Shown here: positions 18,763 to 27,644 of the stretch, piece after piece
Layout of the letters: each line of letters begins with the position of its first letter
Numbering within the stretch: position 1 is the first letter of the stretch
Source: Streptomyces candidus
GTDB lineage: Bacteria; Actinomycetota; Actinomycetes; Streptomycetales; Streptomycetaceae
Length of the DNA: 64,000 bases
Assembly: GCF_014207445.1 (NCBI RefSeq)
Contig: NZ_JACHEM010000013.1
Coordinates: forward strand, 1-64,000
Direction: 5' to 3'
The notes under the pieces: model-generated
Told to the model about the DNA's origin: nothing
The model's database searches: none
The model's input: only the letters and a program-made list of their open reading frames with translations
Position numbers and translations under genes: made by a program

Positions 18763-19437
18763 GTGCTCCAGGAACTCTTCAACCCTTCCGTCCAACACGT
18801 GACCGACCTCGTCGGGATCTTCGTCTTCGCGATTTCCGGCGCCCTGCTCGCCGTGCGGAAGAACTTCGACGTCTTCGGCATGGCGGTACTCGCCGAGGTC
18901 ACCGCGCTCGGCGGCGGGCTGTTCCGCGACCTCATCATCGGCGCGGTGCCGCCCGCCGCCTTCACCAACCTCGGGTACTTCGTGACCCCGTTGGTGGCGA
19001 CCGTGCTGGTCTTCTTCCTGCATCCGCAGGTCGAGCGGATCCAGCGCGGCGTGAACGTCTTCGACGCGGCAGGGCTGGGGCTGTTCTGCGTGACGGGCAC
19101 GGCCAAGGCGTACGACTACGGGCTCGGGCTGACCGCGTCGGCGACGCTGGGGCTGGCCTCGGCGGTCGGTGGCGGCGTGCTGCGCGACGTACTCGCCAAC
19201 GAGGTGCCTTCGCTGCTGCGCTGGGACCGGGACCTGTACGCGGTGCCGGCGATCGTCGGGGCGGCGATGGCGGCGCTGTGCATCCGCTTCGGGATACTGA
19301 ATCCCCTCACCAGCACGCTGGCCGTGCTCACCGCACTCTCGCTGCGTCTGATGGCCCTGAAGTACCACTGGCGGGCACCCAGGGCCTGGCACCGGTCGTC
19401 GGTGACGACGGAGGAGCCGGAGCGGGTGATGCCGTAA
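18763..19437 (+). CDS. TRIC-type cation channel family protein (UPF0126)
   Basis: 224 residues with about seven transmembrane helices and two internal repeats, each with the family motif: ALGGGLFRDLIIGAVPP and SAVGGGVLRDVLANEVPS. Prokaryotic members of this family form trimeric intracellular-cation-type channels, monovalent cation permeable; the physiological role in bacteria is not settled. Start GTG 18763 has no ribosome binding site, but TAACAAT at 18751-18757 looks like a -10 box placed so that transcription would begin at or near the GTG, so the mRNA may be leaderless. Confidence 0.88.
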   Translation: MLQELFNPSVQHVTDLVGIFVFAISGALLAVRKNFDVFGMAVLAEVTALGGGLFRDLIIGAVPPAAFTNLGYFVTPLVATVLVFFLHPQVERIQRGVNVFDAAGLGLFCVTGTAKAYDYGLGLTASATLGLASAVGGGVLRDVLANEVPSLLRWDRDLYAVPAIVGAAMAALCIRFGILNPLTSTLAVLTALSLRLMALKYHWRAPRAWHRSSVTTEEPERVMP

Positions 19438-19523
19438 CGGCCGCCCGCGGTGGACCGTGCGGGGGGCCGGTGGTACTCAAAAATAAGCTACCGCTCAGTA
19501 ATGAATCGGTGTAGCGTGCTGGC

Positions 19524-20435
19524 ATGGCACAGACATCGAACGGGACCCTCGCGGAGGTGGCCGCGGCTTCCACCGCCGGTCCGGCGGGCCTGTCCGCCGG
19601 GACCATCGGGGACAGTGAATTCGACCGTGACACGGCGGTCGCGCGGCGCGCGGACGAGCCCGGTGTGTACGACGCCGAACTCTCCGCCGGCTGGACGATC
19701 ATCAATGCTGTCAACGGGGGCTATCTGCTCGCCCTCCTGGGCCGCGCCCTCTCCGACGCGCTGCCGCACCCGGACCCGTTCACGGTCTCCGCGCACTACT
19801 TCACGCCGTCCCAGCCGGGACCGGCCGTCATCCGCACCGAGAGCGTGCGTTCCGGGCGCACCCTCTCCTCCGGCCAGGCGTCCCTCTTCCAGTACGACGC
19901 GGAGGGCCGCGAGGTCGAGCGGATCCGCGTACTGGCCTCGTACGGGGACCTCGGCGCCCTGACCGGCGAGGTGTGCACGACGGCCGAACCGCCCGTCATG
20001 CCGCCGCTCGCACACTGCCTGGGCGCAAGCGACGGCCCGGCGCCGAAGATTCCCGGGTCCAACGCCATCACCGACCGGCTCCACCTCAAGCTGGACCCGG
20101 CGACGGTCGGCTGGGCGCTGGGCGCCCCGTCGGGCAAGGGCGAGATGCGCGCCTGGTTCGGCCTCGCGGACGGCCGCGACGCGGATCCGCTGTCGCTCCT
20201 GCTCGTCGTCGACGCCCTGCCCCCGACCAGCTTCGAGCTGGGCCTCAAGGGCTGGACGCCGACCGTCGAACTGACCGTGCACGTACGGAGCCGGCCCGCG
20301 CCCGGACCTCTGCGGGTCTCCATCGTCACCCGCAACCTGGCGGGCGGCTTCCTGGAGGAGGACGCGGAGGTCTGGGACAGTGCGGACCGGCTGGTGGCGC
20401 AGTCGCGGCAGCTCGCGCGGGCCCCGCGGTCCTGA
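19524..20435 (+). CDS. Acyl-CoA thioesterase-like protein (double hotdog)
   Basis: 303 residues. Two hotdog halves can be seen: about 35-150 (WTIINAVNGGYLLALLGRAL, PFTVSAHYFTPSQPGP, GRTLSSGQASLFQ) and about 190-300 (WFGLADGRDADPLSLLLVVDALPP, PTVELTVHVRSRPAPGPL). This is the TesB-like/4HBT_3 arrangement that hydrolyses acyl-CoA. The natural acyl chain is unknown. The ATG sits about 6 nt after a -10-like TAGCGT (19512-19517), suggesting a leaderless transcript. Just upstream, GCTACCGCTCAGTAA (19487-19501) looks like a TetR-family half-palindrome, so it may be under acyl-responsive repression (inference). Confidence 0.8.
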   Translation: MAQTSNGTLAEVAAASTAGPAGLSAGTIGDSEFDRDTAVARRADEPGVYDAELSAGWTIINAVNGGYLLALLGRALSDALPHPDPFTVSAHYFTPSQPGPAVIRTESVRSGRTLSSGQASLFQYDAEGREVERIRVLASYGDLGALTGEVCTTAEPPVMPPLAHCLGASDGPAPKIPGSNAITDRLHLKLDPATVGWALGAPSGKGEMRAWFGLADGRDADPLSLLLVVDALPPTSFELGLKGWTPTVELTVHVRSRPAPGPLRVSIVTRNLAGGFLEEDAEVWDSADRLVAQSRQLARAPRS

Positions 20436-20475
20436 ATTCCGCGCCGGGCGCGGGGCCCGGGTGCCGCGCCGGTTG

Positions 20476-20652
20476 TCAGCGACGGGTCCGGCCTCCGCCC
20501 CAACCGGACCCGATGCCGCCGACGTGCAGGGCGACCAGGGCGAGTCCGAGCAGCATCAGGCTGGTCGGCATGAAGATCTCGTGCGCCGAGATGTCCGCCG
20601 CGTTGATGATGAACGCGATGACGAAGAGTACGGCGCCCACAATTGCCAGCAT
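20476..20652 (-). CDS. Small membrane protein, 58 residues
   Basis: This short reading frame starts at ATG 20652 with GGAAGGGG about 6 nt upstream and stops at TGA 20476-20478. The product begins MLAIVGAVLFVIAFIINAA and has a second hydrophobic stretch LMLLGLALVALHVGG, so it has two transmembrane helices joined by DISAHEIFMPTS. The tail GSGWGGGRTRR is positively charged. Codon use has strong third-position GC. The function is unknown. It is transcribed divergently from the cysteine desulfurase gene. Confidence 0.78.
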   Translation of the reverse strand: MLAIVGAVLFVIAFIINAADISAHEIFMPTSLMLLGLALVALHVGGIGSGWGGGRTRR

Positions 20653-20875
20653 CTGAATCCCCTTCCGTGCCTACCCGTTGATCCCATTTATGGAATCCTT
20701 ATGTCCCTGGTGCCCGGTCCTCGGGCAGTCATGCGGACAGCGGGCGCCGGAGTGCGCGGAGACGCCTCCCACCTGGAGTGCGACGCCCCGGCCGGGGCGC
20801 GCGGCCGTCCCCGCGCTCCGGCTGCGGCCCGGCCCCGCACCCCGGCCCGCCGGTCCTCGTACAATCACCCACACC

Positions 20876-22045
20876 ATGGCTTACCTCGACCACGCCGCGA
20901 CCACGCCCATGCTGCCGGAGGCGGTCGAGGCGATGACCGCCCAGTTGACCGTCACCGGCAACGCCTCCTCCCTGCACGCCGCCGGCCGCCGGGCCCGCCG
21001 CACCGTCGAAGAATCACGCGAGGCCTTCGCCGATTCGCTCGGGGCGCGGCCCAGTGAGGTGGTCTTCACCGCGGGCGGCACCGAGGCCGACAACCTCGCC
21101 GTCAAGGGGCTGTACTGGGCGCGGCGGGCGGAGGATCCGCGCCGCACCCGGGTGCTGGCCAGCCCCGTCGAGCACCATGCCGTGCTGGACGCCGTGGACT
21201 GGCTCGCCACCCACGAGGGCGCGCGGGTCGAGTACCTCGCCGTCGACGCGTACGGCCGGGTGGACCCGGAGACCCTGCGCACCGCGATCGGCCGCGCACC
21301 GGACGAGGTCGCCCTGGCCACCGTCATGTGGGCGAACAACGAGATCGGCACGGTCATGCCGGTGCGTGAACTGGCCGACGTGGCAGCGGAGTTCGGGGTT
21401 CCGCTGCACGCGGACGCGGTCCAGGCATACGGGCAGCTGGAGGTCGACTTCGCCGCCTCCGGACTGGCCGCGATGACCGTCTCCGGGCACAAGATCGGCG
21501 GACCGTACGGGATCGGCGCACTGCTGCTCGGCCGCAGTCACGCCCCCGTGCCCGTGCTCCACGGCGGCGGGCAGGAGCGGCATGTGCGTTCCGGGACGCT
21601 CGACGTGCCCGCCATCGCCTCCTTCGCGGTGGCCGGTGTCCTCGCCGCCGAGCGCCGCGAGGACTTCGCACGGACCGTCGGCGGGCTCCGCGACGACCTG
21701 GTCGAGGCCGTCCGGGACGCCGTTCCCGACGCGATCCTCGGCGGTGACCCGGATCCCGGCGGGCGGCTGCCCGCCAACGCGCACTTCACCTTCCCCGGCT
21801 GCGAGGGGGATTCGCTGCTGCTGCTGCTCGACGCCCAGGGCATCGAGTGCTCCACCGGCTCCGCCTGCACGGCGGGCGTGGCCCAGCCCAGTCACGTCCT
21901 GCTCGCCACCGGGACCCCGCCCGACCTGGCCCGCGGCACCCTGCGCTTCACGCTCGGACATACGTCCACGGCGGCGGACGTGGACGCCGTCGCCGCGGCG
22001 ATCGGACCGGCCGTGGAACGGGCGCGGACGGCCGGACTGTCCTAG
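20876..22045 (+). CDS. Cysteine desulfurase (NifS/IscS type)
   Basis: 389 residues. It takes sulfur from cysteine to form an enzyme persulfide and alanine, for iron-sulfur clusters or thio-tRNA. The fold-type V PLP lysine is K206 in TVSGHKIGGPYGIG and the catalytic cysteine is C325 in ECSTGSACTAG. The start ATG 20876 has no ribosome binding site; TACAAT at 20860-20865 is a good -10 box that would give a nearly leaderless mRNA. The tRNA 2-thiolation gene mnmA lies 2.3 kb downstream, and MnmA is the likely sulfur acceptor. A P450 gene and an antisense amidase gene separate the two. Confidence 0.94.
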   Translation: MAYLDHAATTPMLPEAVEAMTAQLTVTGNASSLHAAGRRARRTVEESREAFADSLGARPSEVVFTAGGTEADNLAVKGLYWARRAEDPRRTRVLASPVEHHAVLDAVDWLATHEGARVEYLAVDAYGRVDPETLRTAIGRAPDEVALATVMWANNEIGTVMPVRELADVAAEFGVPLHADAVQAYGQLEVDFAASGLAAMTVSGHKIGGPYGIGALLLGRSHAPVPVLHGGGQERHVRSGTLDVPAIASFAVAGVLAAERREDFARTVGGLRDDLVEAVRDAVPDAILGGDPDPGGRLPANAHFTFPGCEGDSLLLLLDAQGIECSTGSACTAGVAQPSHVLLATGTPPDLARGTLRFTLGHTSTAADVDAVAAAIGPAVERARTAGLS

Positions 22046-22228
22046 CGGAGCCGGCCCGGAAACCGCGGGCGGAGGGGGACTCCGCTTTGTGTAACGCTAG
22101 TCACGGTCAACCCTGCGGGCCCACAATCGCTCTTTATACTTGTGGCCCCTGAAGTTTCTTCGAAATCCCACGAAATCCCCGTTCGATCAAGGAAGTCCGC
22201 GCCGCGCGTTTGGGCCGCACGACGACCC

Positions 22229-23527
22229 ATGGAGTTCACGTTGAAGGCGACCCTCCGTTCCCGCATCACCGCGCGGGTCGGGCGCATGTACCTGGCCAGG
22301 ATCCAGAAGCACGGCATCAGTTCCTCGCTGATCAACCGGCTGCCGGAGAACCTGCTGCTGCCCATGCGCCGCGACGGCCTCGACCCGGTGGCCAGACTGT
22401 CCGCCCGGCAGGCGCAGACGCCCCTGTACCAGGTGCCGCTGCCCTTCGGCATGGACGCGTGGGTGGTGACGGGATACGACGAGGTGAAGGCGGTCCTCGG
22501 GTCCACCGACGGCTTCAGCAGTGACTTCATCAACATCGCCGGAAACGCGGGCGTGGTCGCCGAGCACAATCCCGGCGGCCTCGGCTTCAGCGACCCGCCG
22601 GTCCATACGCATCTGCGGCGCATCCTCACTCCGGAATTCACCATGCGCCGGCTGCGCAGGCTCACGCCCCGCATCGAAGCCCTCGTCGAGGAGCAGCTGG
22701 ACGCGATGGAGGCGGCGGGGGCGGCCGGCGGGCCGGTCGACCTCGTGCAGAACTTCGCCCTGCCGATTCCCTCGCTCACCATCTGCGAGCTGCTCGGCGT
22801 GCCGTACGAGGACCGGCACGACTTCCAGCAGCTGGCGATGGAGCGCTTCGACCTGTTCAGCGGGGCGACGGCACCGTTCGGCGCGATGTCGGAGTCGCTC
22901 GCGTACTTCCGTGACGTGGTGAAGAAACAGCGCGAGAACCCGGGGGACGGGCTGATCGGCATGATCATCCGGGATCACGGGGACACCGTCGGCGACGAGG
23001 AGCTGGCCGGGCTCGCCGACGGCGTCCTGACCGGCGGCTTCGAGACCACGGCGAGCATGCTGGCACTGGGTTCGCTGCTCCTGCTCCAGAACGAGGAGGC
23101 GTTCGGGCGGCTGCGCGACGACGACGCGGCGGCCGCGCCCTTCGTCGAGGAGGCGCTGCGGTACCTCACCGTCGTACAGGTGGCGTTCCCCCGGTTCGCT
23201 CGGGAGGACACCGAGATAGCCGGCGTCCGGATTCCCAAGGGGGATCTGGTGCTGTGCTCGCTGGCGGGGGGCAACCGGGACGCCTCGTACACGCCCGACA
23301 AGGGGGGCTTCGACCCGGACCGGAAGGCGACCGGACACCTCGCGTTCGGGTACGGGATCCACCGGTGCATCGGGGCTGAACTGGCGCGGATGGAGCTGCG
23401 GGCGGCCTACCCGGCCCTGGTGCGGCGGTTCCCGCGGATGCGGTTGGCGGTCCGGCCCGAGGAGCTCGACTTCCGGAAGCTCTCGATCGTCTACGGGGTG
23501 GACAGCCTGCCGGTGCACCTGCGCTGA
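22229..23527 (+). CDS. Cytochrome P450
   Basis: 432 residues. The heme-binding loop is FGYGIHRCIGAELAR with the cysteine ligand C380. The I-helix oxygen-activation motif is GGFETT, with Glu in place of the more usual Asp. The ExxR motif is EALR. The family number cannot be assigned by eye and the substrate is unknown. ATG 22229 is chosen because a -10-like TATACT at 22135-22140 places transcription start after the alternative GTG at 22142; no clear ribosome binding site is visible. There is no ferredoxin or reductase neighbour. It sits between the cysteine desulfurase and mnmA and is probably an accessory insertion. Confidence 0.93.
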   Translation: MEFTLKATLRSRITARVGRMYLARIQKHGISSSLINRLPENLLLPMRRDGLDPVARLSARQAQTPLYQVPLPFGMDAWVVTGYDEVKAVLGSTDGFSSDFINIAGNAGVVAEHNPGGLGFSDPPVHTHLRRILTPEFTMRRLRRLTPRIEALVEEQLDAMEAAGAAGGPVDLVQNFALPIPSLTICELLGVPYEDRHDFQQLAMERFDLFSGATAPFGAMSESLAYFRDVVKKQRENPGDGLIGMIIRDHGDTVGDEELAGLADGVLTGGFETTASMLALGSLLLLQNEEAFGRLRDDDAAAAPFVEEALRYLTVVQVAFPRFAREDTEIAGVRIPKGDLVLCSLAGGNRDASYTPDKGGFDPDRKATGHLAFGYGIHRCIGAELARMELRAAYPALVRRFPRMRLAVRPEELDFRKLSIVYGVDSLPVHLR

Positions 23528-23571
23528 GCACCCTCGTTGTCGCGTCCTGGTGCGGCCGGTGCGGCGCCCGC

Positions 23572-24240
23572 TCAGGTGCGGGACGTGGCGGCCGCGCGGA
23601 CCAGGCGGAGATAGCGGTCCCAGTCCCAGTGGGGTCCCGGATCCGTGTGGTCGGTGCCGGGTATCTCGACGTGGCCGATGATGTGCTCGCGGTCGATGGG
23701 GATGCGGTAGCGGGCGCAGATCCCGGCCGCGAGGCGTGCCGAGGACCGGTACATCACCTCCGTGAGGGTGCCCTTGCGGTGGGCGTACGCCTCGTGCTCG
23801 ATGCCGACGCTGCGTTCGTTGAAGCTGCGGTTGCCCGCGTGGTACGCGACGTCCAGCTCCCGCGCCATCTGTGTGATGTGGCCGTCCTTGGCGCGGATCA
23901 CGTAGTGCGCCGCCGCCGCGTGCAGGGGGTCGCGGAAGACCCGTATCGCCGAGTCGTAACTGCCCTCCGTGGTGTGGATCACGATCCGGTCGATGGTGTA
24001 GTCGTCCGGCCGGTCGGCGGTCCGCAGGTTGCGCGCCGACGCGGCCATCCACCGCACGCCCGGCTGGTCCACCGCGCCGTCCGTGCGCTGCCTGTCGACC
24101 CCCGGCACCTTCCACCACAGCCGGGACGCCTCGTCGCCCCACACCACGGCGGCACCGGTCACCACCAGCCCCGTACCGATCAGAAAGCCACGTCTGCCGG
24201 GCTTCCCGCCGCCGGGTTTCTTCTTCGCCGTGCTGCTCAC
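23572..24240 (-). CDS. N-acetylmuramoyl-L-alanine amidase, probably Tat-exported
   Basis: 222 residues. The N-terminus KKKPGGGKPGRRGFLIGTGLVVTGAAVVWG has a twin-arginine motif followed by a hydrophobic stretch, so export by Tat or a membrane anchor is likely. The rest is an Amidase_2/PGRP-type zinc domain: DRIVIHTTEG (first His ligand), AAAHYVIRAKDGHITQM, SVGIEHE, and IIGHVEIPGTDHTDPGPHWDW (second His and catalytic region). It would cleave the muramic acid to L-Ala bond of peptidoglycan. It is convergent with the P450 gene and divergent from mnmA. Confidence 0.9.
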   Translation of the reverse strand: MSSTAKKKPGGGKPGRRGFLIGTGLVVTGAAVVWGDEASRLWWKVPGVDRQRTDGAVDQPGVRWMAASARNLRTADRPDDYTIDRIVIHTTEGSYDSAIRVFRDPLHAAAAHYVIRAKDGHITQMARELDVAYHAGNRSFNERSVGIEHEAYAHRKGTLTEVMYRSSARLAAGICARYRIPIDREHIIGHVEIPGTDHTDPGPHWDWDRYLRLVRAAATSRT

Positions 24241-24322
24241 CCGCTGCTGCCCCTCTCCCGTTCCTGCCTGCCCGGGTAACGCTTGGGAGTCCCGGGATGG
24301 TTCCGATTACCCTGGACGAGCT

Positions 24323-25459
24323 ATGACCGATACCCCGCGCCCCCGCCCCCTCCGTGTCCTCGCCGCCATGTCCGGCGGAGTGGACTCCGCCGTCGCCGCC
24401 GCCCGAGCAGTCGAGGCCGGCCACGACGTCACCGGCGTCCATCTCGCGCTCTCCGCCAACCCGCAGTCCTTCCGTACGGGAGCGCGCGGCTGCTGCACCA
24501 TCGAGGACTCCCGGGACGCCCGCCGGGCGGCCGACGTCATCGGCATCCCGTTCTATGTCTGGGACCTCGCCGAGCGCTTCCGTGAGGACGTCGTCGAGGA
24601 CTTCGTCGCGGAGTACGAGGCCGGCCGCACCCCCAACCCGTGCCTGCGCTGCAACGAGAAGATCAAGTTCGCCGCCCTGCTCGACAAGGCCCTGGCGCTG
24701 GGCTTCGACGCCGTGTGCACGGGCCACTACGCGACGGTCGTGGTGAACGAGGACGGCAGCCGGGAACTGCACCGCGCCTCCGACATGGCCAAGGACCAGT
24801 CGTACGTCCTGGGCGTACTCGACGAGCGGCAGCTCGCGCACGCGATGTTCCCGCTCGGCGACACCCTCACCACCAAGGAGGAGATCCGGGCCGAGGCCGA
24901 GCGCCGTGACCTGGCGGTGGCGAAGAAGCCCGACAGCCACGACATCTGCTTCATCGCCGACGGCGACACCCAGGGCTTCCTCGCCTCGCGTCTCGGCGGC
25001 AAGGCCGAGGGCGACATCCTCGACGAGGAGGGCGCCAAGCTCGGTACGCACGACGGCGCGTTCGGCTTCACCATCGGCCAGCGCAAGGGTCTGCGCATCG
25101 GCCACCCCGCGCCCGACGGCAAACCCCGCTACGTCCTGGACATCTCCCCGGTGAACAACACCGTCACCGTCGGCCCGGCCGAGGCCCTGGACGTCACGTC
25201 CCTGACGGCGATCCGCCCCCGCTGGTGCGGCACGGTTCCGGCCGCGCCCGGCACGTACACCGCCCAGCTCCGCGCCCACGGCGGCGAGACCGAGGTGCAC
25301 GCGGAACTCGTCGACGGTGAGCTCCGTGTGAGCTTCCAGCAGCCGGTGCGCGGGGTCGCGCCCGGCCAGGCGATCGTCCTGTACGACGGCACGCGCGTGG
25401 TCGGCTCCGCCACGATCGCGACGACCTCGCGGCGCGCCGCCACGCAGGCCACGGCCTGA
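24323..25459 (+). CDS. mnmA: tRNA-specific 2-thiouridylase MnmA
   Basis: 378 residues. It adenylates and thiolates U34 of Lys, Glu and Gln tRNAs. The PP-loop is AAMSGGVDSAVAAARA. The catalytic Cys pair is in PNPCLRCNEKIKF and in DSHDICFI. HYATVV, DQSYVLGVL and the C-terminal beta-barrel are in order. The start ATG 24323 lies 9 nt after a TACCCT -10-like element and lacks a clear ribosome binding site. The sulfur presumably comes from the cysteine desulfurase encoded upstream. Confidence 0.96.
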   Translation: MTDTPRPRPLRVLAAMSGGVDSAVAAARAVEAGHDVTGVHLALSANPQSFRTGARGCCTIEDSRDARRAADVIGIPFYVWDLAERFREDVVEDFVAEYEAGRTPNPCLRCNEKIKFAALLDKALALGFDAVCTGHYATVVVNEDGSRELHRASDMAKDQSYVLGVLDERQLAHAMFPLGDTLTTKEEIRAEAERRDLAVAKKPDSHDICFIADGDTQGFLASRLGGKAEGDILDEEGAKLGTHDGAFGFTIGQRKGLRIGHPAPDGKPRYVLDISPVNNTVTVGPAEALDVTSLTAIRPRWCGTVPAAPGTYTAQLRAHGGETEVHAELVDGELRVSFQQPVRGVAPGQAIVLYDGTRVVGSATIATTSRRAATQATA

Positions 25460-25488
25460 TCCCGCTTCGCCGCCCCCCGCGAGGCCCC

Positions 25489-26268
25489 TCACACGGCGGC
25501 GAAGAACTCCGTCAGGACCGGGGCGAGCGTGCGCGGGTCCACGTCGTGGGTCTGCCGGGGCAGGGTGTGCGGCCGTCCGTCGGGGAGCGCCGCCGACGTC
25601 CGGCGTGCCGCGTCGCGCATCAGGGGCGGACTGGCGCCGCCGTCCACCACCAGGACCGGCTGGGTGATCCGCGCCAGCCGGTCGCAGGGGACCGTTCCGT
25701 CGCCCATCAGCGCGTCGTCGTACGCCAGGGTCGGCGCGAGGGACTCGAAGGAGCGCCACACCGGGGCCCTGCGCATCTGGGCGACGAACTCGGCGGGCAT
25801 GCCCACCACGGACAGGAAGAGCTCCACCGCGTCGCCCCTGCGGCCGTCCTCCAGCGCCGCGTTCAGGCTCCGGGTGTACGCGGTCTTGTCGGCGCGGGTG
25901 TCCTCGCGGACCGTGAAGGGCGGCTCGTAGACCGCGAGCCGCGGCACCCGCAGACCGGCCGCCGCGGCACGCAGCACCAGCGCACCGCCCGACGACATGC
26001 CGTACAGGCAGGCACTGCCGCCGACCTCCTCGACGAGCGCCGCCAGATCCTCCACCTCGCGGGCCACCGCGTACGGGGACGTGTCGCCGCTGGCGCCGCG
26101 GCCCCTCCTGTCGTACGTGACGACGTCGAAGGCCGGGGCGAGGAGACCGGCGAGCGGGCCCTCCGCCGTACCCGTGCTGAAGGCGCCCCCCACCAGGATC
26201 AGCGGCTCGCCCGCACCCGTGCGCGTGTAGGCGATCGGGGTGCCGTCACGCGAAATCACTTTGCTCAT
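25489..26268 (-). CDS. Alpha/beta hydrolase
   Basis: 259 residues of the alpha/beta hydrolase fold. The nucleophile elbow is GMSSG with Ser92, the acid is Asp in VLVVDGGAS, and the base is His in RQTHDVDP, so the triad is complete. The oxyanion region is LVGGAFSTG. No signal peptide is seen, so it is cytoplasmic. The substrate is unknown. It is convergent with mnmA (29-nt gap) and divergent from the LOG-like gene. Confidence 0.9.
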   Translation of the reverse strand: MSKVISRDGTPIAYTRTGAGEPLILVGGAFSTGTAEGPLAGLLAPAFDVVTYDRRGRGASGDTSPYAVAREVEDLAALVEEVGGSACLYGMSSGGALVLRAAAAGLRVPRLAVYEPPFTVREDTRADKTAYTRSLNAALEDGRRGDAVELFLSVVGMPAEFVAQMRRAPVWRSFESLAPTLAYDDALMGDGTVPCDRLARITQPVLVVDGGASPPLMRDAARRTSAALPDGRPHTLPRQTHDVDPRTLAPVLTEFFAAV

Positions 26269-26376
26269 ACCGACTTGGACCGCGAGGGCGCACGGAACTC
26301 ATCGGCCGGGCGGAAAAGTTTTCACCGGGGGCCGCGAATCTCCGCCACCGGTACCCCGGACGTAGGGTTTGTGCCC

Positions 26377-26916
26377 ATGAACATCTGTGTCTTTCTCTCC
26401 GCGGCCGACCTCGACGAGCGCTACACCCGGCCCGCCCGGGAGTTCGCCGAACTCCTCGGCAAGGGCGGCCACACGCTGGTCTGGGGCGGTTCCGACGTCG
26501 GCCTGATGAAGGTCGTCGCCGACGGGGTGGCCGCGGCGGGCGGGAAGCTCGTCGGGATCTCCGTGGAGTTCCTGCACACCAAGGCGCGTGCCGCGGCCGA
26601 CGAAATGGTCGTCGCGAAGGACCTGGCGGAGCGCAAGGCGCTTCTGCTGGGCAGGTCCGACGCCGTCGTGATCATGGTCGGCGGAACGGGGACGCTCGAC
26701 GAGGCGACGGAGATCCTGGAGCTGAAGAAGCACGGACTGACGGACAAGCCGGTGGTGCTGCTCAACACCGACGGCTTCTACGACGGGCTCAAGCAGCAGT
26801 TCCAGCGCATGGAGGCGGAAGGGTTCCTGCCGGTACCCCTCACTGACCTGGTGTTCTTCGCGGAGGACGGAGTCGGGGCGCTCGCCTTCCTGGAGGAGTC
26901 CGCCGGGATCCGGTAG
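26377..26916 (+). CDS. LOG-like nucleotide-binding Rossmann protein
   Basis: 179 residues of the LOG/TIGR00730-like family (cytokinin-activating phosphoribohydrolases and nucleotide 5'-monophosphate nucleosidases). Seen: GGSDVGLMKVVADGVAAAGGKLVGI, ERKALLLGRSDAVVIMVGGTGTLDEATEILELKKHG. The usual PGGxGTxxE becomes VGGTGTLDE, so the Pro is replaced. Family members often hydrolyse AMP-type nucleotides; activity here is inferred. A -10-like TAGGGT (26363-26368) is 8 nt before the ATG. Confidence 0.8.
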   Translation: MNICVFLSAADLDERYTRPAREFAELLGKGGHTLVWGGSDVGLMKVVADGVAAAGGKLVGISVEFLHTKARAAADEMVVAKDLAERKALLLGRSDAVVIMVGGTGTLDEATEILELKKHGLTDKPVVLLNTDGFYDGLKQQFQRMEAEGFLPVPLTDLVFFAEDGVGALAFLEESAGIR

Positions 26917-26954
26917 GGCGTGCGCCAGGGCGTCCGGGTGCGAGCATGGGACGC

Positions 26955-27644
26955 ATGACTACTCATGTGATCACCGGGGCGGGTTCCGGTATCGGAGCCG
27001 CTGTCGCCCGCAGGCTCCACGCGCGCGGCGACGACGTCGTACTGCTGGCGCGCGACGCGGGACGGGCGAAGGAGCTCGCGGCGCGGCTTCCCGGCGCCCG
27101 CACCCTGGTCGGCGACCTGGCCGCCCCGGACCGCCTGTCCTGGGCCTTCTCCCACCAGCCGATGCCCGAGCGCGTCGACACACTGCTGCACATCGCGGGC
27201 GTCGTCGACCTCGGCAGGGTCGGCGACCTCGGCGTACGCGCCTGGCACAGCCAGCTCAACGCCAACCTGATCGCCCCCGCCGAGCTCACCCGGCTCTTCC
27301 TGCCCCAACTGCGCCTCGACAAGGGGCACGTGCTGTTCGTGAACTCGGGCGCGGGACTGAACGCGCACGCCGAGTGGGGGGCCTACGCCGCCAGCAAGCA
27401 CGGCCTGAAGGCGCTCGCCGACTCGCTGCGCGCCGAGGAGCACCAGAACGGGGTGCGCGTCACCTCCGTCTACCCGGGGCGCACCGCCAGCCCCATGCAG
27501 GAGAAGGTGCACTCGCAGGAGGGCAAGGCCTACGACCCCGCGAAGTTCATCGACCCCGAGTCGGTGGCGACGACGATCCTGATGGCCCTGGACCTGCCGC
27601 GCGACGCCGAGGTCAACGACCTGACGGTGCGGCCCGGACGATGA
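26955..27644 (+). CDS. Short-chain dehydrogenase/reductase
   Basis: 229 residues. The NAD(P)-binding motif is TGAGSGIG at the N-terminus. The catalytic residues are Ser in VLFVNSGAG and YxxxK in YAASKHGLKAL, and PGRTASPM follows as usual. The substrate is unknown. ATG 26955 is preferred over ATG 26946 because the family begins right at the first strand. The stop overlaps the start of the next gene (ATGA), so the two are translationally coupled. Confidence 0.9.
   Translation: MTTHVITGAGSGIGAAVARRLHARGDDVVLLARDAGRAKELAARLPGARTLVGDLAAPDRLSWAFSHQPMPERVDTLLHIAGVVDLGRVGDLGVRAWHSQLNANLIAPAELTRLFLPQLRLDKGHVLFVNSGAGLNAHAEWGAYAASKHGLKALADSLRAEEHQNGVRVTSVYPGRTASPMQEKVHSQEGKAYDPAKFIDPESVATTILMALDLPRDAEVNDLTVRPGR

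Noticed and set aside
22187..25759. 1190-residue open frame on the minus strand
   Set aside because: It runs antisense over P450 and mnmA and through the amidase in another frame; composition is that of a GC-rich shadow frame without domains.
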